Notes: generated from the sequence alone by a model not told the origin. Counted from the stretch's first letter, positions 1 through 13,007 are shown. The stretch is 64,000 nucleotides of DNA from Neodontobutis hainanensis (GCA_024349245.1 JALDNG010000769.1:1-64000); one strand, 5' to 3'. Numbers and translations are program-made.

Positions 1-1225
1 GATGTTTCGATAGGTTAAACCAAGCCTTGCTCATCAAAACAAAAAATTATATTTATTCAGGGGTAAATACTATATATTGAATGTCACTGCAAATAAACAG
101 ATATGGGAGATTTTTCGTTATTTTGGGAATTTCTAAAACATATTCTTTGACTGGAAAATTGAAAGGTTTTCACGTAATTCTTGCTTTAATGTTTTGAATT
201 ATTGATTATTTTATCCCTACATAAAAGAGATTTTTGTCTCTTTGTTAATCCTAAAAGACTTCGTGATTGTCGATTACTCAACAAACCAGAAGTTTATCAG
301 ATATTACGTCGTCATATTTAAAAAAATTATCACCATTCAAGCCTGTCTATTCACATACTTAATCCTAAAAAGTTATTTTATAGATATCATAAAATTACCA
401 CAGATTAATCAATGAGCATTTTTCTCTCTTATCTTTTTTAACTGTTTTGATCAATTAATTGATATAGATGGGTTTACCGTTAAACTTTTACGTTTGAGCA
501 CTAAAATTTCCTCTATCGCATAAAAACAGATGAATGTCAACATCTCTCATTAATCACGCATTTTCTGAGGTTAAAATGTGATAAAACATTGGAATTTTTT
601 CGAATTAAAAAAATTAAGGATTGTTAATACAGCCAAAATTAACTGAACGTAAATTTCGATGTTAGCAATTATTAAACATTTTCACAAATTTCGATCATAG
701 ATGGTTAATTTCGAGAAACAAGTTTATCAGGAACCTTTAAAGTTATTTATAAAATTAAATGATCATTTTTTGACAGAAGGTATCATTATTAACAACGATA
801 GATTTTTAAACAAAGGAATATGTAAATTCATTTTACGATTTTATACGTCTTATTACCATATAAAACTTCTCATAAAAGGGTAATTATGGAAATTCCAATG
901 GGGCACAACTCGTTATTCATAATTACGCAGGGCTACTTAAACCAACTGTTATCGATTTTAACTTTGATTAAAGACAACTTTCTTAAGCTTAGTTGGTTCT
1001 TGGAATTTATCTTTGGGAAATTTTTACTCATTAAAAAATTAATTATATTCTTTAGAAAATAAAAAAAACGTAATTTACTCAGTTGCACGTTGATTTTTCA
1101 GAAAAATTATCAGCAAGTAATGAGCTTTACAAGATGAATGTATAATTAAAATGTAAACTAAAACAAGCCAATGTGTAATGGTTTGCGGCTTAGGGTATTA
1201 ACAATCGTGCGCTCTTTTTAATTAC
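1..1225. other. AT-rich intergenic DNA upstream of the purA-like gene
   Basis: No recognisable gene. Two short open frames (701-883 and 886-1062, +) are AT-rich, low-complexity in amino acids and match nothing I know. A GC-richer spot with GTGCGCTC lies at about 1207-1214, roughly 15 nt before the ATG of the next gene, and may be part of its promoter or 5' leader. Confidence 0.5.
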
Positions 1226-2812
1226 ATGCAGCTGACGGAAAAAGGAAAAGCCACGGTCATAATTGGAACTCAATGTGGCAATGAGGGAAAAGGTAGAGTT
1301 ATTAACTGGATGTGTGGGAAAGGGGACATAATTTGCCGTTCCCAATTTTTTTATTTTCCAATTTTAGGGAGGTATAAACATGGGGACTAAGTTGGTTTCA
1401 ACTGCCTCCGGCCAAGATTTGGTTGCTGTCCCTAGGTTTTATAATTTATATATCTCAAGTGGAGTTTTAAGATTCCCCATCACCACCGTGTTAGGAAATG
1501 GTGTAGCTCTACATATCTCTTCCCTTGCTACAGAAATGGAAGATTGGATTCCTGATGATCATTCAGGTTCCCTTCCAGAACTTTATATTTCTGATAGGTG
1601 CCATCTTGGTTTTTTAAATATTTATCATAGTTTTCAACCTTTATAGAGCTGTTGATCGAATTCTTGAAGCTTCTCCAAAGATAAATTACTCGATGTTGGA
1701 AAACTATAGAGTATGCATGGCTGGTAAGGGAATAACTCCTACATATACCTTAAAAGTTTCTCGCGATGGAGTAAGAATGTGCGACTATCTTTCCGATTTC
1801 CAGAAATATTCAGTACTCTCATAGTTTTGTTTAGAATAAAGTAACTCGGATTTACAACAATTTTAAAATTCAGTTTTTAACCAAATTAATTTTAAGATAT
1901 CCTGATTTAAAACACGATCTGGATAACGAGTTAAAATATCACAGAGTTAAATTTGATTTCAAAACCAAGTGTTGTTTGAAATACGTAAAGGATCATGTCA
2001 TCGATACAACCGAATACGTTATTCGAATGCTTGGAGAGGGTAGGCGAGTTTTTGTCGAATGCTCTGGTTCGCATATGACAGACGTTGATTTTGGTTTTTA
2101 TAGCATTCTTACTAGGCTCTTATCCATGGGTGCATTCTTTCAACTCTGGTGTGGGAAGTGTTTGCACCGGATTAGGAATCCCACCATCGAAAGTCGGACC
2201 AGTGGTTGGTGTCATGAAGGCGTACTGCACAAGGGTGGATAATTGTTGGTTTCAAACCGAGATGAGGGATGTATGTTTTTTACCATGTTTTTCAAAGGAC
2301 GACGAATTCGATATCGCCCGACTGGGTGACGAGTTTGGTAAAACCAGCAGGATAATGAGACGAATCGGATGGCTTGACCTTGTTATGATTCGATCTTGCG
2401 ATCTCATCAACGATATGAAATGGTAATATTTGACATTTTTTAGTTTTATTCTCACTAAGCTTGACGCTCTGGATACGTTGGACGAAATAAAAGTCTGCCT
2501 TTTTTATGTGAGTCCTTCGGGAGAGAAAATCGAATATTATCAAAGTTATTGTCAACTGTTATCACTCAGCTGATCTCGAAGAATATGAACGTTTGGGATC
2601 ATACTACAACATATTTCCAGGGTGGAAAACCTCAATATCTAACTGCAGAAAATTTACTGATCTCCCAAAAGAAGCCTTATCCTTTGTACAGTTTCTAGAA
2701 ACAGAGTTGAAAAAACCAAGTTGTCGAAAAAACGATTTTAGTTATTGCAATAACTGTTGGCAAAGACCGAGAGGCGGTGGTTTCGAATATACCTTGTTCT
2801 AAGCTGAAATAA
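1226..2812 (+). CDS. ADSS: Adenylosuccinate synthetase homologue with altered active site
   Basis: Homologue of adenylosuccinate synthetase (IMP + Asp + GTP to adenylosuccinate). Nine exons: 1226-1345, 1368-1608, 1631-1812, 1835-2093, 2116-2270, 2298-2422, 2444-2544, 2570-2719, 2742-2812. They join without a stop into 467 codons, close to the roughly 456 aa animal enzyme. Introns are 21-27 nt, five of them exactly 22. Visible blocks include GNEGKG (residues 18-23), TVLGNGVALHI, DGVRMCDYLSDF, SVCTGLGIPP, MRRIGWLDLV, LTKLDALDTLDEIKV and FPGWKTSISN. Oddities: the catalytic Asp of GDEGKG is Asn; the NNAGHT motif reads INMGTK, so the catalytic His is missing; the TTGR block reads KTSR; the Gln of the EGAQ block is absent. 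The guanine-binding TKLD is kept. AATAAA overlaps the stop codon (2808-2813). The homology is certain; catalytic activity is doubtful, so this may be a pseudoenzyme or a gene in early decay. Confidence 0.9.
1346..1367 (+). other. Non-canonical 22-nt intron (TT..AG) in the ADSS homologue
   Basis: Homology requires Gln40 (CRSQ) to join directly to GGINMG. The 22 nt between them end in TTTTAG but begin with TTTT, not GT. Reading through gives a stop within about 40 nt of the intron, and no nearby GT restores the frame. Length and the T-rich 3' end match the other introns of the gene. It could be a mutated donor, a real non-GT intron or a base-call error. Confidence 0.7.
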
Positions 2813-4805
2813 ACTTAAAAAATCAAATATATTAAGATTATGAATATATTTGCCTTTAACTAATTTTGATGCTAAACCTGCATTTTATATAAAATAGTTT
2901 AAGAGAATTTAAATTATTTTCTCTGTCTATGAAAGGATATTTAATAAAATTTTGAAGTTAGATAATTTTGAACTTTATTAATCGGTGGAATTCTGACAAA
3001 AACTTCTTTTTTAGAATGCGTAAACCAATATGTTTGAGAATTTGCTTATTATGGTGACTCTTGTTTGTCATTCTTCAAAAAAAATCATTTTTAAATAAAC
3101 ATATTTAACAATCCTTTGTTTTACAAACGTTCCAGTGCCAAAATAAGTAAAATGCCATTCATATCTTAAGAGATTTTGTGTCTCCTTGCTGGCGGCTTCG
3201 TCCACCGATACACATTTATGAGATTGCTGAATATGAAAACACTCAAGCAATTGTTAAAAGATAAGATTTGTAATTTTTTAAAACGAATATAGCTGAAGCG
3301 GGAAAAAATTCTGAAATTTGTGATTTGAAAAGTGTAAAATTTCAAAAATGAATTAAACATAGATGTTCAAACAATTTATTTCAATACATACGCAGCAAAT
3401 GATGACTCTCCGAGTATTGAAGTTAAAAATTAGAATGTATTCCATGATATTTTTGATTTCGATATCGATTTTCGCTGATTGAGATGTGACTGTGTCGGTA
3501 TAAATTTTTGTTTTCATAATTTAAACGACCTTTTATTTTCCTTATATACACCAAAATTTGTTTGAGATCTTAAAAGTTATCATTATCGTAAAAAAATCAC
3601 ATGTTTTGATCAAAATTAAAAATATAACCGAATAATTGTTAATCCTGAGAATAAACAAAATGAGAATTATTTTTAATATTTCTGAAAATTCTATAAGTTA
3701 ATGTAAATGTGACTAAAAATTTTCATAATTTTTAATCATTTAATATTTTTTTAAATTATTTACTTTCGAACATTTTCTTTGAAGTTTTTATTTTTTAAAA
3801 CAGGAATTATTTTTGTAAAAAACTCATTTAAAACTGTTGAAACTACTACCCTTCAATGCAAAAAATTCCACAGTTTAACCTAAAATGTTAATTTTTATGT
3901 AAATTCAATTGATTATAACTTTTCTCAGTTGACGTGTTTTAACATTGAAAAATTTTTGACTTAAAATATGATATTTTATTGATCCTTAACAAATTATTTT
4001 ATAACATAAAAAATTATTAATGATGTTTCAAATTTTAAAGAAAGGAACTTTCTAAATCAAACCGCACAATGATATTACTCTCGTCTAAAAATTACGTCTT
4101 AACGAGAGAAATTATATCCATGTTTCGCCCTTTTGTTCAGAAATTCTCCGGTTTGTAACTCGAGAAAATCATAAAGTTGAGTTTCCCCTTTGAAAGATTC
4201 CATTAAACTAGTTTAAGTCTTTTGTTAATCATAACGTGATAAAAACGAAACTTTCAATTTTTATATAAAACGTTACCAGTAGCAAATATCCAAATTAAAT
4301 TCAACTTTTTGGAATTTGTTCTGAGATTATATTCAAAGTAAAAGAGGTTATCTTTAAGTGTTGAATCTAAATATCAGACAGTCGTGAAGTTTGCCTAAGA
4401 TTTGCCTCATTAGAATTGTGAAATTTCTTTCATCTTGGTTTTGTTTTTAAGATTTCGCTGAGATATTTTGAAAAATAAAATTGTTTAAATTTCTTATTTT
4501 TCCCATATAATTCTGGTATGAAGAAAAATAAATGAATTAAACTTTCAAAATAAATAAACAGAAAGAATAGAAAACAAGTATAATGTTAATTTTTTGCATA
4601 AATACAAATTTTGCAGGAATTTTCGTGATATAAGGGAGAACCTACAACTGAAAGGGAAAAATAAAGCGATTTTTTTGAAATACCATAAGTTATGGCTTAT
4701 TTTGTTGATTTCGATAAATTTTTGAAGTGTAAAATGAAATAATAATTTCAAAATTCATAAAACCATAATGTGTTTTCAGAAACATCTTAGAGATGATTAA
4801 GGAAT
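2813..4805. other. Intergenic DNA with a possible minus-strand exon
   Basis: Mostly AT-rich. Between about 2950 and 3250 the minus strand holds a GC-richer patch (3166-3210) with an open frame containing SVDEAASKETQNLL and, further downstream, a frame with HIGLRILKKKFLSEFHRLI. I could not join them with a convincing short intron and do not recognise a family. Nothing is seen in 3400-4800. Confidence 0.25.
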
Positions 4806-5184
4806 TTAAAATAATTTGACACTGGAATGTCCAGTGAGCGCCCTAAGATTAACCAGTGTAAATTTTAGGTTACTTCTGATTTTTACATATTTTGGAGGAT
4901 TATTATTCGTAGTCTTAACAAAAAGAGATGAGATACCGTTACTTCCAAAAGAATAAATACCCAGTGGTAAGGTTCCCGAATTGGCAAAGTAGAGGCTGAT
5001 ATTTTTGTGGATTAGACTTCCACACAACCTGACATTGGATGTTCTCTTTTAGAAGAAGGTTACAATTGACACGAGTGGCTGAATGGTAAAATCTCAAAAA
5101 CAGAGCATTATCGGAGAAGGTAAATATACGAAAACTTCCTTCGAAAGATAATCTGATAAATTTGACTTACCCTTGCTCAACCAT
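4806..5184 (-). CDS. Unidentified small protein, three exons (tentative)
   Basis: I do not recognise this gene. From an ATG at 5184, two short GT..AG introns (18 nt, 5153-5170, with a GTAAGT donor; 19 nt, 4942-4960) join three frames into about 113 codons ending at TAA 4806-4808. The predicted protein starts MVEQGLSFEGSF, has mixed composition with no long hydrophobic stretch, and includes LLLKENIQCQVVWKSN and NNNPPKYVKIRSNLKFT. Amino-acid variety and raised GC support coding. The first part resembles a segment at 61.07-61.17 kb on the same strand, so it may belong to a repeated family. Intron choices are inferred from frame alone. Confidence 0.35.
5091..5181 (-). repeat. Diverged repeat, copy 1
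   Basis: Shares with 61,068-61,170 (same strand) the block GTTGAGCAAGGGTAAGTCAA (18 of 20 bases), then weaker similarity around GAAGGAAGTTTTCGTAT and GCTCTGTTTTTGAGA. Translated in the same frame, both give E.....I..F....L..RF-like peptides. It lies in the 5' part of the tentative gene at 4.8-5.2 kb. Confidence 0.35.
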
Positions 5185-8100
5185 ATATTTGTTAAAAATT
5201 AATTGTGAATCTTTCCCAAAACTATTCACTAACCAAAATATTACAAACTTCAGAATTCACCATAAGAAGTATAGGCGAGTTTAATTCTGAGTTAAAATAT
5301 ATTTCAAAATTTAATTTTACATAAAAATTGTGCGTTCAAAAAGATTTTACAGTTTTAGAAAACATGATATATCAAATTTTATTTTTTCTCAATATCTGTG
5401 AAATCAAGCACATCGAGTTGAAAATAAAAAGTTACAAATTCGAAAATTAATATTTTTGTCAAACTAAGACAATATAGAACTCAGGTGAATTGGCTGATGA
5501 TAAGTTTATTCTTGTAAGGTTTGGTTACATGTTTATTGATCAGGCTAAATAAACGACATGCAGTAAGTTTATCAAAATTTATTATAAGGAGAGTAAATTA
5601 ATATTATGACTGTGAATGATTTTACATTAAAGGATTTTTAGTTCATCTCTCCTTTGCTTATTCATTCCGATGGATATTTAAAATGTAAAAGTGCCATAAT
5701 CCCAGTCAAAATAGTTACTTTATACTATCATTAGAATGAAATTAAAAGTTACGTTGACTTACAGGGCGATGAATATATATCTGACTGCATATTTGAGAAA
5801 TATAATTATAAAAAACATTAAAAGTTAGAAATTCGAATTCGGACATTTACTTTATAGATTGGCATCTTATTAAATTTAAAAACTGTTTTTTGATGAGTTT
5901 ACAAAAATACAGAATTAATTTATGTCTAAAAAGTTTCCATATTTTATGTCTGATATTTTTGTAGAATTCAAAGATAAATGATAAAAAATTTCAATGAAAT
6001 ATTTTTTAACTGTCAAGAAATACGCGCAGTATCATTACAAAATATTAAAATTTATCATATAAAAATAAAATCGAAATAAAATGTTGGTTCTAAACTGATA
6101 AGATTAATATAAAGAACATTTGGTATAAAAGATTCAATAAAAGCCCAAAAATAAATAAGTTTTTCTTTAAGAATCTTACGATTTAGTGTTTTATGGTTGC
6201 ATTTTTGCCATTTTTCAATAGATTCATTTATTTGAAAAGTTTTATTGAATGAAACTGATATTTACTCCCAAAAAAGACTGACATAAATAAATCTGAAAAT
6301 ATTTTTGGTCTATAGTATATTCTCAAGAATTTTATGAAATATAATGAAAGATTTACCTGAATGACGAAATTTCACGCATGAGCCATTTTCTTATTTTTTA
6401 ACAGCTGCGCCATAAGAAAGAATGTACTAATTACGAGTTACGTGGTAATTTTCACGACTTGCATAAAGTGGAATCAAGAGGATTATTTTTCGAAAACCCA
6501 ACTTTTATGACATCTTAAGTTTGTTAGGAACCTCTATAGATATTTTACAATTTGCCATGACAGCTGTTAAATCTTGAATTAATTCAAAAATAAAAGATAT
6601 AGTTGTTTCTATTCACACTGTAAACAATTTCAGGAGTTAAATAAAATAACTAAATCTATAAAAATCGAAGTTAAGCTAAATTACTCATGTATATATCAGA
6701 TATAAGCATATCATGGTCGATATATATTTGTTTCCATACGTATTTACATATTAATGACTTCATCTGATACTTCTCAGAGAGATATCGAGCTTTAATAGTT
6801 TTACGCACCAATATTTACCAAACCATCGTGGTTTTAAAAGAAACATATATTCAATAATATATTATTGTAATTTTTTTACAAGTTTGAAATTTTAAATATA
6901 TTTGAGGAAATATTTAAATAAAATTATATGTTGATTTTCAAGAGTTAAATTTACACTTGAATAAAAATCTCATGTGATTACTCTAGGATATTCAAAACGA
7001 TCTGTTTAAAATATGATGAGATAATTTTAATACTTTCCAGAACCTTTAAATTACCCCAAATTTTATCTTTTTCAAAAAATTAAACTTGATTTTAGTTTTT
7101 CTTAGTAAATGTTTCGTTCACTGAAAAAAATTTCCTTTTCGATAACTGTCCCTAAAATTTGTTTCATAACACAAAAAAGTTAAAATCATCTAATTGTATT
7201 GAAACATCCATTTTATATGAACAGGTGAAAAACAATCAATCTTTTAACATTGATAAAATAAGATTTTAATTCTTGACACCAATTTATTTTTAGCTCGACT
7301 TCTATTTCAGACATGTTCTAAAGTTAACTGACTGTTAAAAAGCATGTGAATTTATTCTTCGCTATTAAAGAAAGGCGAAACAGTCAAACCTTAAAATTTT
7401 ATAGACAATAATTTTAATATAGGTATAACCATATTAGACAACATATTTACAGATTGGGTAATTTGATGGGATTTACCCCTAAAAACTACTCATCTGAATC
7501 AATATTGATATTTATGACTGATCAAAATATAATATTTAAGAAAAACTGTTATTTATGTTCGTTTTTTATTTGTACGATTCTACGAGACAGTATATGGGGC
7601 GAAAGACAAAAGGGATGTTAATGTTTTATTCACTAAAATTTAAAATTTTCAGCTTTTTAATAAAATTTATCAATTTTTTCTTATATTAGAAATTAAATTT
7701 TGTTACTTTATCTTAAAATTGAGAAAATTAAAATAATGTGAGTTCATTTTTTTGTGCATGACAAAAATTAATAAATTTGTGCTAAATTAATTTCTAAGGC
7801 GTGTCTTCATATTATCTTTTTGTTAAAATTCTTCGAATAACTGCAAATTGATATCATTCCAGCTTTTTATACTCTCACGCAAAAAATAATTTTTCTACGT
7901 TAACTGGATAAAATTATTGTCATTATGGGGCTTGGAAATAACTCATTATTAATTTTTGTTAAAATAAAATTTTCAACCAAAAATGTAAATAAACATTTTA
8001 ATCATCATTAAATATTTATTCGGCGAACATGGAAATAAGAATAAAACAGAACACAAATTTGAGGGACTTACTCTATTTTAAAATATAAACAACCATTAAT

Positions 8101-10876
8101 AATTAATCTTAATAAAATTAGTCGATAAATTTATTTCAATTTTAAGTTTAAAATCCAAAATTTGTGAGATGGTTGAAAATGCAAATCTAATATGTAAAAA
8201 ATAGAGGAATATTCAGATAAATGTTGTCTTGATGATCTGTACGAACCGAAAAGCTTATAAATTTGTTAAATTATATAAGCATTAATAATCAAAAATAATA
8301 ATTAAAAACAGTAAAAATGGCGTAAAGTTAAGTTCAATCTTAAGGTTTTTTGTTAGCTTTATTGAACGTATGATGTAAATTTCTCTTTTTCAAATAGTTG
8401 GGATGATTTAAGCTAATTACCAACACCTGCTGATGCAAATAGGATAACAGGAAATGTAAACCATTTGAGGTAAAAACGGTTCATTGAAGTTTGGGAAAGT
8501 TTTTTGTTCATATTCCAAAATTTACTCTTTTGATAAATATTTGACAAAAGCTGATTCAATAGTACATGTGGAAGGATATACACGTTCTTTTTAGATTAAA
8601 AGAAAATGTGAAAAATGATGGAAAAACATGTTAAGTTTTATGTTTGAATATATTTTTGAAAATTAAGAGAGAAAAAAGAAAAAAATCAACAGTAAATGTA
8701 ACAAATACACGAAAGAAAAAGCTATACGTTATTTTTGAACAATCCAAGCTTTCCTCGGCCACGATATTAAAAGAAAGCGCGCTCTTACAACCTTTGGGAA
8801 ATTATTTGTTTATATCTTAATAATTTAAAGATATCTTAAAAAAAAGTTTATTAAATAAACGATTCAAGCATATTTTGAAACAAGATAAAAGCATAGTTAC
8901 TTTAACTTGAACTCTTCTTTAAAATCAAACTTTATGATTTCTTCTTCTCAACTCAGCTTCTATCAAATGAAAAAATTTTATCTTTTTCATGCATCATACA
9001 AACATCAATTCATTAACCTGTTATTGAATCGGGTGGCGTTAAAGTTCATAATTACGTATAAATGTAAAACTTCGTTAATTTTTAGTTTTGTACTCATCGA
9101 TAAAGTATGACTAAATACCTCAAATTCGAAATAAATTATCATATTTTATTCTGAGTAAATCATTCACTATTTAGTATGGAGGTATGTTGGTTTATTCTCA
9201 ACTAGCAAGAAAATGGGTTATTTAGGTAAGCCTTACATTATTCTTCGTAAATAGATAGACACGCTTTACAGAAGAGCGAACGAAATATTATTCGAAAAAC
9301 GACGTTTTCCGTTTGAGAAATTCCAAAAGATTGTACACGAATTAAGTTGATTAAGATAATAACATTCTTTCACGGAGGTTTGTAATTTTGAGTTCATAAA
9401 CAGAAGGCAACTCAAGAAACGAAATTATTTTCGTGTTACGTCTGATTCTTAAATATAGACGGACTAAAATTCATTCTTTCGATAAATTTTGTTACAGAAT
9501 TATTTTCGAATAATTATTACGTTGAAAATAAAAAATTGACTCATAAAAACCTTCTCTGTCATTAGTATTTTAAAATAAAAAATAAAAATAAATTGTTTCA
9601 AAAATATTCATAATAATCAACCCACGTGTAAAAAGGGTTTAAAAACCTCGGTTCATATGGATTTGAAAAAGTATTCTTTTCCACCTTTTATCTGTATGTA
9701 GATAGAAAGTTTATTTTGACAAATATAATTTTTTTGAATTTACTCAAAGATAATTATTTCTTGAGTGATTATGATGGTATAATATGAAAACCAGGAAAAA
9801 CGTCTTTTGATAACAAATATTTCCGTGTTTAAGTCGGGTTACAAAAAATTTGATTTTTTTCGATTACTATATTAATATTAAAAAATGAACAAAATTTTTT
9901 AAACGTTTAGATATAAGGATGACTATTTTATCCTTTTAAGTTTTAAAATTAAGTCATCTTCATATCAGTTGTATTAAGTATTTTACTAATTACATAAAAT
10001 ATAATAAATTTGTAAAATACTTCATCTAGCACAAACGGTTTTGAGCATGTCAGTTTTTAGACTATGCAATCCTACTTAATAAATAAAATATTAAATCAAT
10101 AAAAGATCATGATCTTTCATTGATAGTTATTTCACATTACATCTAGATTATGCTATATAAATTTCGATCATTGACTGGTGCAAAGCACGGTTAATTGAAC
10201 ACTGTGAAGTAAAAAAAAAAGTTATCCTTCCAGAGTAAAACAATACACAACTAAGTGCTGCTTGCTGAACCATAGAGAGGTAACTAAGAAAAATGTTCTA
10301 TAAACCTAGGACAACTAGGCATGCGTTTAAGAACGTTCCTGTCTTATCCTGTTTTAACCTAAGCTCTCCTAAGAGAAGCAAGACGTAGTTATTGATAGAG
10401 GTCCGGCCGATAATGTATGGATTATAATTATATTTGTAAAATGACCAAAACTTTTCTCAGACGGACCAGCACAAAACATGAATCTGCCATTGAAAACAAA
10501 TTTTCATTGAAATTTATACAAACAAAAATGTTAAAAATTTAAATCTTGCATCGGTAAAAAACGTCGACAGGTCACTTATTACTAATTAGTGATTCATGCA
10601 AAAAATAATTTTTTATTAAAAACCGAGTCTTTTCGACTCAAAAATTATTGTTAGGTGGTCGAGAGTATTTTCATTCGCCTCATTTTTCAACATTGAAGGA
10701 TAAATGTCAAACCTTGCAATTTCACATTTTAAAATAAAATTATTTCCCAATCTTTTGTTATCTTAACTCAAACAAAAGTTGCAGGTAATAAAACAACGAA
10801 ATTTTGAGGAATGTGGAAAAATATTATGAACAGTTAAAAGAACATTAATAATTGTCAAAAACAACTTATTTAGCTG
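5185..10876. other. Long AT-rich intergenic region
   Basis: No gene, RNA or mobile element recognised. Base composition is uniformly AT-rich. A short GC-richer spot occurs at about 8750-8785. The 67-codon open frame at 8907-9110 is Phe/Leu/Lys-rich and looks like chance. At 10,180-10,430 composition rises slightly, again without a readable frame. Confidence 0.5.
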
Positions 10877-11552
10877 TTAATTTTGAATTAATTTGTCAAA
10901 TACCTTTGATAAGAACAAAATTATACTGCTTGGATAATACAATTTCGTCTATAAGACGCGTCAGTTACCGGATCGGCCAGAAAATCAGTTTCCTCCAGAT
11001 TCGAGATAATTCTAAACTGGTTTGCAAATATTTCAAATGGTGAAGTGTCCATATGCTGTTCATAAGCTAGTATTGCTCTAAAATGATTAGACAAAAATCC
11101 AAAAAGGTCTTTGTGCATCTGGGGAAGAGTTTTTTGAAAGCATTCCTCAAGTACTTCTCTTGCGTGAGCTTATACAATGTCACTCTTTTACTCGTAGATT
11201 CAATGTAAACTGGAAAAGCACACGTTATTAATTTTGGATGAATGTGATTCAAAACCTCCTTAACCAATGAGGATAGGTCAGTAATATCATAAACGGCCTA
11301 AGTCAACCAAATGAACTACATAATGACTTCTACGGCCATTTAAAAGATCCTCCAGCAAACTTCTTACATTAATGAGCGAACTGAATATATGAGCTAATAA
11401 ACGTCGATTCTACAACATACAACTCTTATTCTGCTATTATCTTCGTTTATTTTAATAATTATCTCCTCAAAAATATCGCGCTTTTTAATGACAACATAAT
11501 GTACCATAAAAGATAATTCCGGGGGCCAACTTAGCCTTTGGCTTTTATCCAT
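10877..11552 (-). CDS. RhoGAP-domain protein
   Basis: Five exons on the minus strand (11417-11552, 11320-11393, 11192-11297, 10969-11168, 10877-10948) with introns of 23, 22, 23 and 20 nt give 195 aa, essentially one RhoGAP domain. Diagnostic stretches are VRSLLEDLLNG, DITDLSSLVKEVLNHIHPKL (domain helix that ends in reLPePLi in canonical members), LEECFQKTLPQMHKDLFGFL (lp..n...l..L) and a C-terminal FLSKVFDKLIQN. These domains stimulate GTP hydrolysis by Rho-family GTPases at membranes and cytoskeleton. The N-terminus SWPPELSFMVHYV recalls the RhoGAP-like domain of OCRL/INPP5B, and the arginine-finger motif IFRVSG reads IRVVSH, so activity is uncertain. If the last 20-nt intron is retained, the protein ends at 10921 instead. 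Start ATG chosen because an upstream in-frame stop precedes it. Confidence 0.72.
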
Positions 11553-12710
11553 GTCAAGGGATGCACCACCTGATACTCCCTTCGAAAATTACTAAAAGTA
11601 TACTTTTTGTATTAAGCCTATATATGAAAAATTAATAAATACCAAAGAGAATCAGAAATATAAAATCCGAAACAACACCCATGTTGGAACAGTTAATTAA
11701 AGTAAACTAATGGTTTCAGCTACGTGATCAAACGTAAATTTTTAATTACCTTATCAAATTTTATAAAAATGTCATTTCTCATTTTTCATATCTGGACATA
11801 ACAAATTTAAATTCACTCTTTCGAAGTTAATATATACGTAAGGCCGACTTATATAAAGTTAAAATATTTCATCCATTTAAATAGTGTTGTCTTTTAAGAT
11901 TTTATTGATAATCCTAAAACTCAAAATTAGAGAAATTTTTGTTGTTTTCAATCATTACTTTACATAGTTATTCAGTCTTTAGATGAAAAGATTTTTTCGT
12001 TAATATCAAAATCTGATGTATAAAATAAGGATTTGCAGGATATATTTTCGGTTAATTAATAAATTACGTAATCACCTAAGGATAAAAACAAATTAAGATC
12101 ATCTTTATTTTATCAAAAAACATGATTGTGGAATTATTGGTGCATAATAACGATTTTTGTGAATTTAACTGTAAAACTGTTAAAAGAATTATATATAATT
12201 ATTGTGCATGTTTTTAACCTCATTTAACATAGATAAAACTATTTTAGCTGAAAATAATTTGTAACATATAAATATATTATACAAAAAAACAACTTTTTTA
12301 CGTTTTATAGGATTTTAAGTGTTTCAAAATAAAAACCTATAATTATTCAAGAGTAAGATTTTTATTACTCAATACTTGAGTTATTTTCTGATAAATTCAT
12401 CAACTTATTCATAATGATCATTTTTATCCAAACAAAACATTGATCATTTCTCAACTTATGTCAGAAGTTGGCTTCGTTTACGCAAGAACACGTGACGTAT
12501 ATACTTGCAAACAGTAATAAAGTAAACAAAGCACTAATATAGTGGGTGCTAATCGTTTAAATCCATAGCCGCCGTTTTGTGCGCACGCTCACTTTGTTTC
12601 ATTGATATTACAGAGCATTTCCCATTTCTAAACCCTCGGAGTGTAAATTAATGATTGAGAATATAAATTTCTGAATCTTCTCTGGGATAAAATTTTCATT
12701 ACTTCTTTCT
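11553..12710. other. Intergenic DNA with a GC-rich spot
   Basis: AT-rich. A GC-rich island at about 12,565-12,595 contains the palindrome GTGCGCAC followed by GCTC; a similar GCGCACGCTC occurs near 31,421. It resembles a promoter element but no gene start is clear beside it. Confidence 0.35.
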
Positions 12711-13007
12711 TTATTTTATAAAAAGAGCATAATCGTGTCTGATAGATAAAGGCAAGTTTACAGCTGGGTATTCATTTAACTTGCTCCATCGAAATGTAAA
12801 TGTGGACTTACCATACAAAAATTTTTCGAAAAGGATGAGCTCGCTGACGTCGAACAAATAAAAAGACCATCGATGCTCACCTGTGATCGCCCTCACAGGA
12901 CCGCTCAACGATACTCTCAACAAGGCAATTACGTATACAAAAAAATAATACGTAATCAAGAACAGCGAAAATTTAATATTAAACCCGTCATTTGGGCAAA
13001 CATTCAC
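12711..13007 (-). CDS. Possible small membrane protein
   Basis: An unbroken minus-strand frame of 98 codons with higher GC than its surroundings. It has one strong hydrophobic stretch near the N-terminus (FSLFLITYYFFVYVIALL), then SLSGPVRAITGEHRWSF and a second half with mixed residues. No ATG starts it (the frame opens with GTG), and GT..AG pairs inside (for example a GTAAGT at about 12,810) leave the true exon structure open. I recognise no family; it could be an exon of a longer gene. Confidence 0.28.
   Translation of the reverse strand: MNVCPNDGFNIKFSLFLITYYFFVYVIALLRVSLSGPVRAITGEHRWSFYLFDVSELILFEKFLYGKSTFTFRWSKLNEYPAVNLPLSIRHDYALFIK

Noticed and set aside
1976..2555. Several overlapping ORFs of 67-113 codons in different frames and on the opposite strand
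   Set aside because: They are exons of the ADSS homologue read through its micro-introns, or their antisense shadows.
5071..5150. tRNA-Ser-like start (GACACGAGTGGCTGAATGG) on the plus strand
   Set aside because: No proper anticodon arm, no T arm and no pairing acceptor; the minus strand is a coding candidate.
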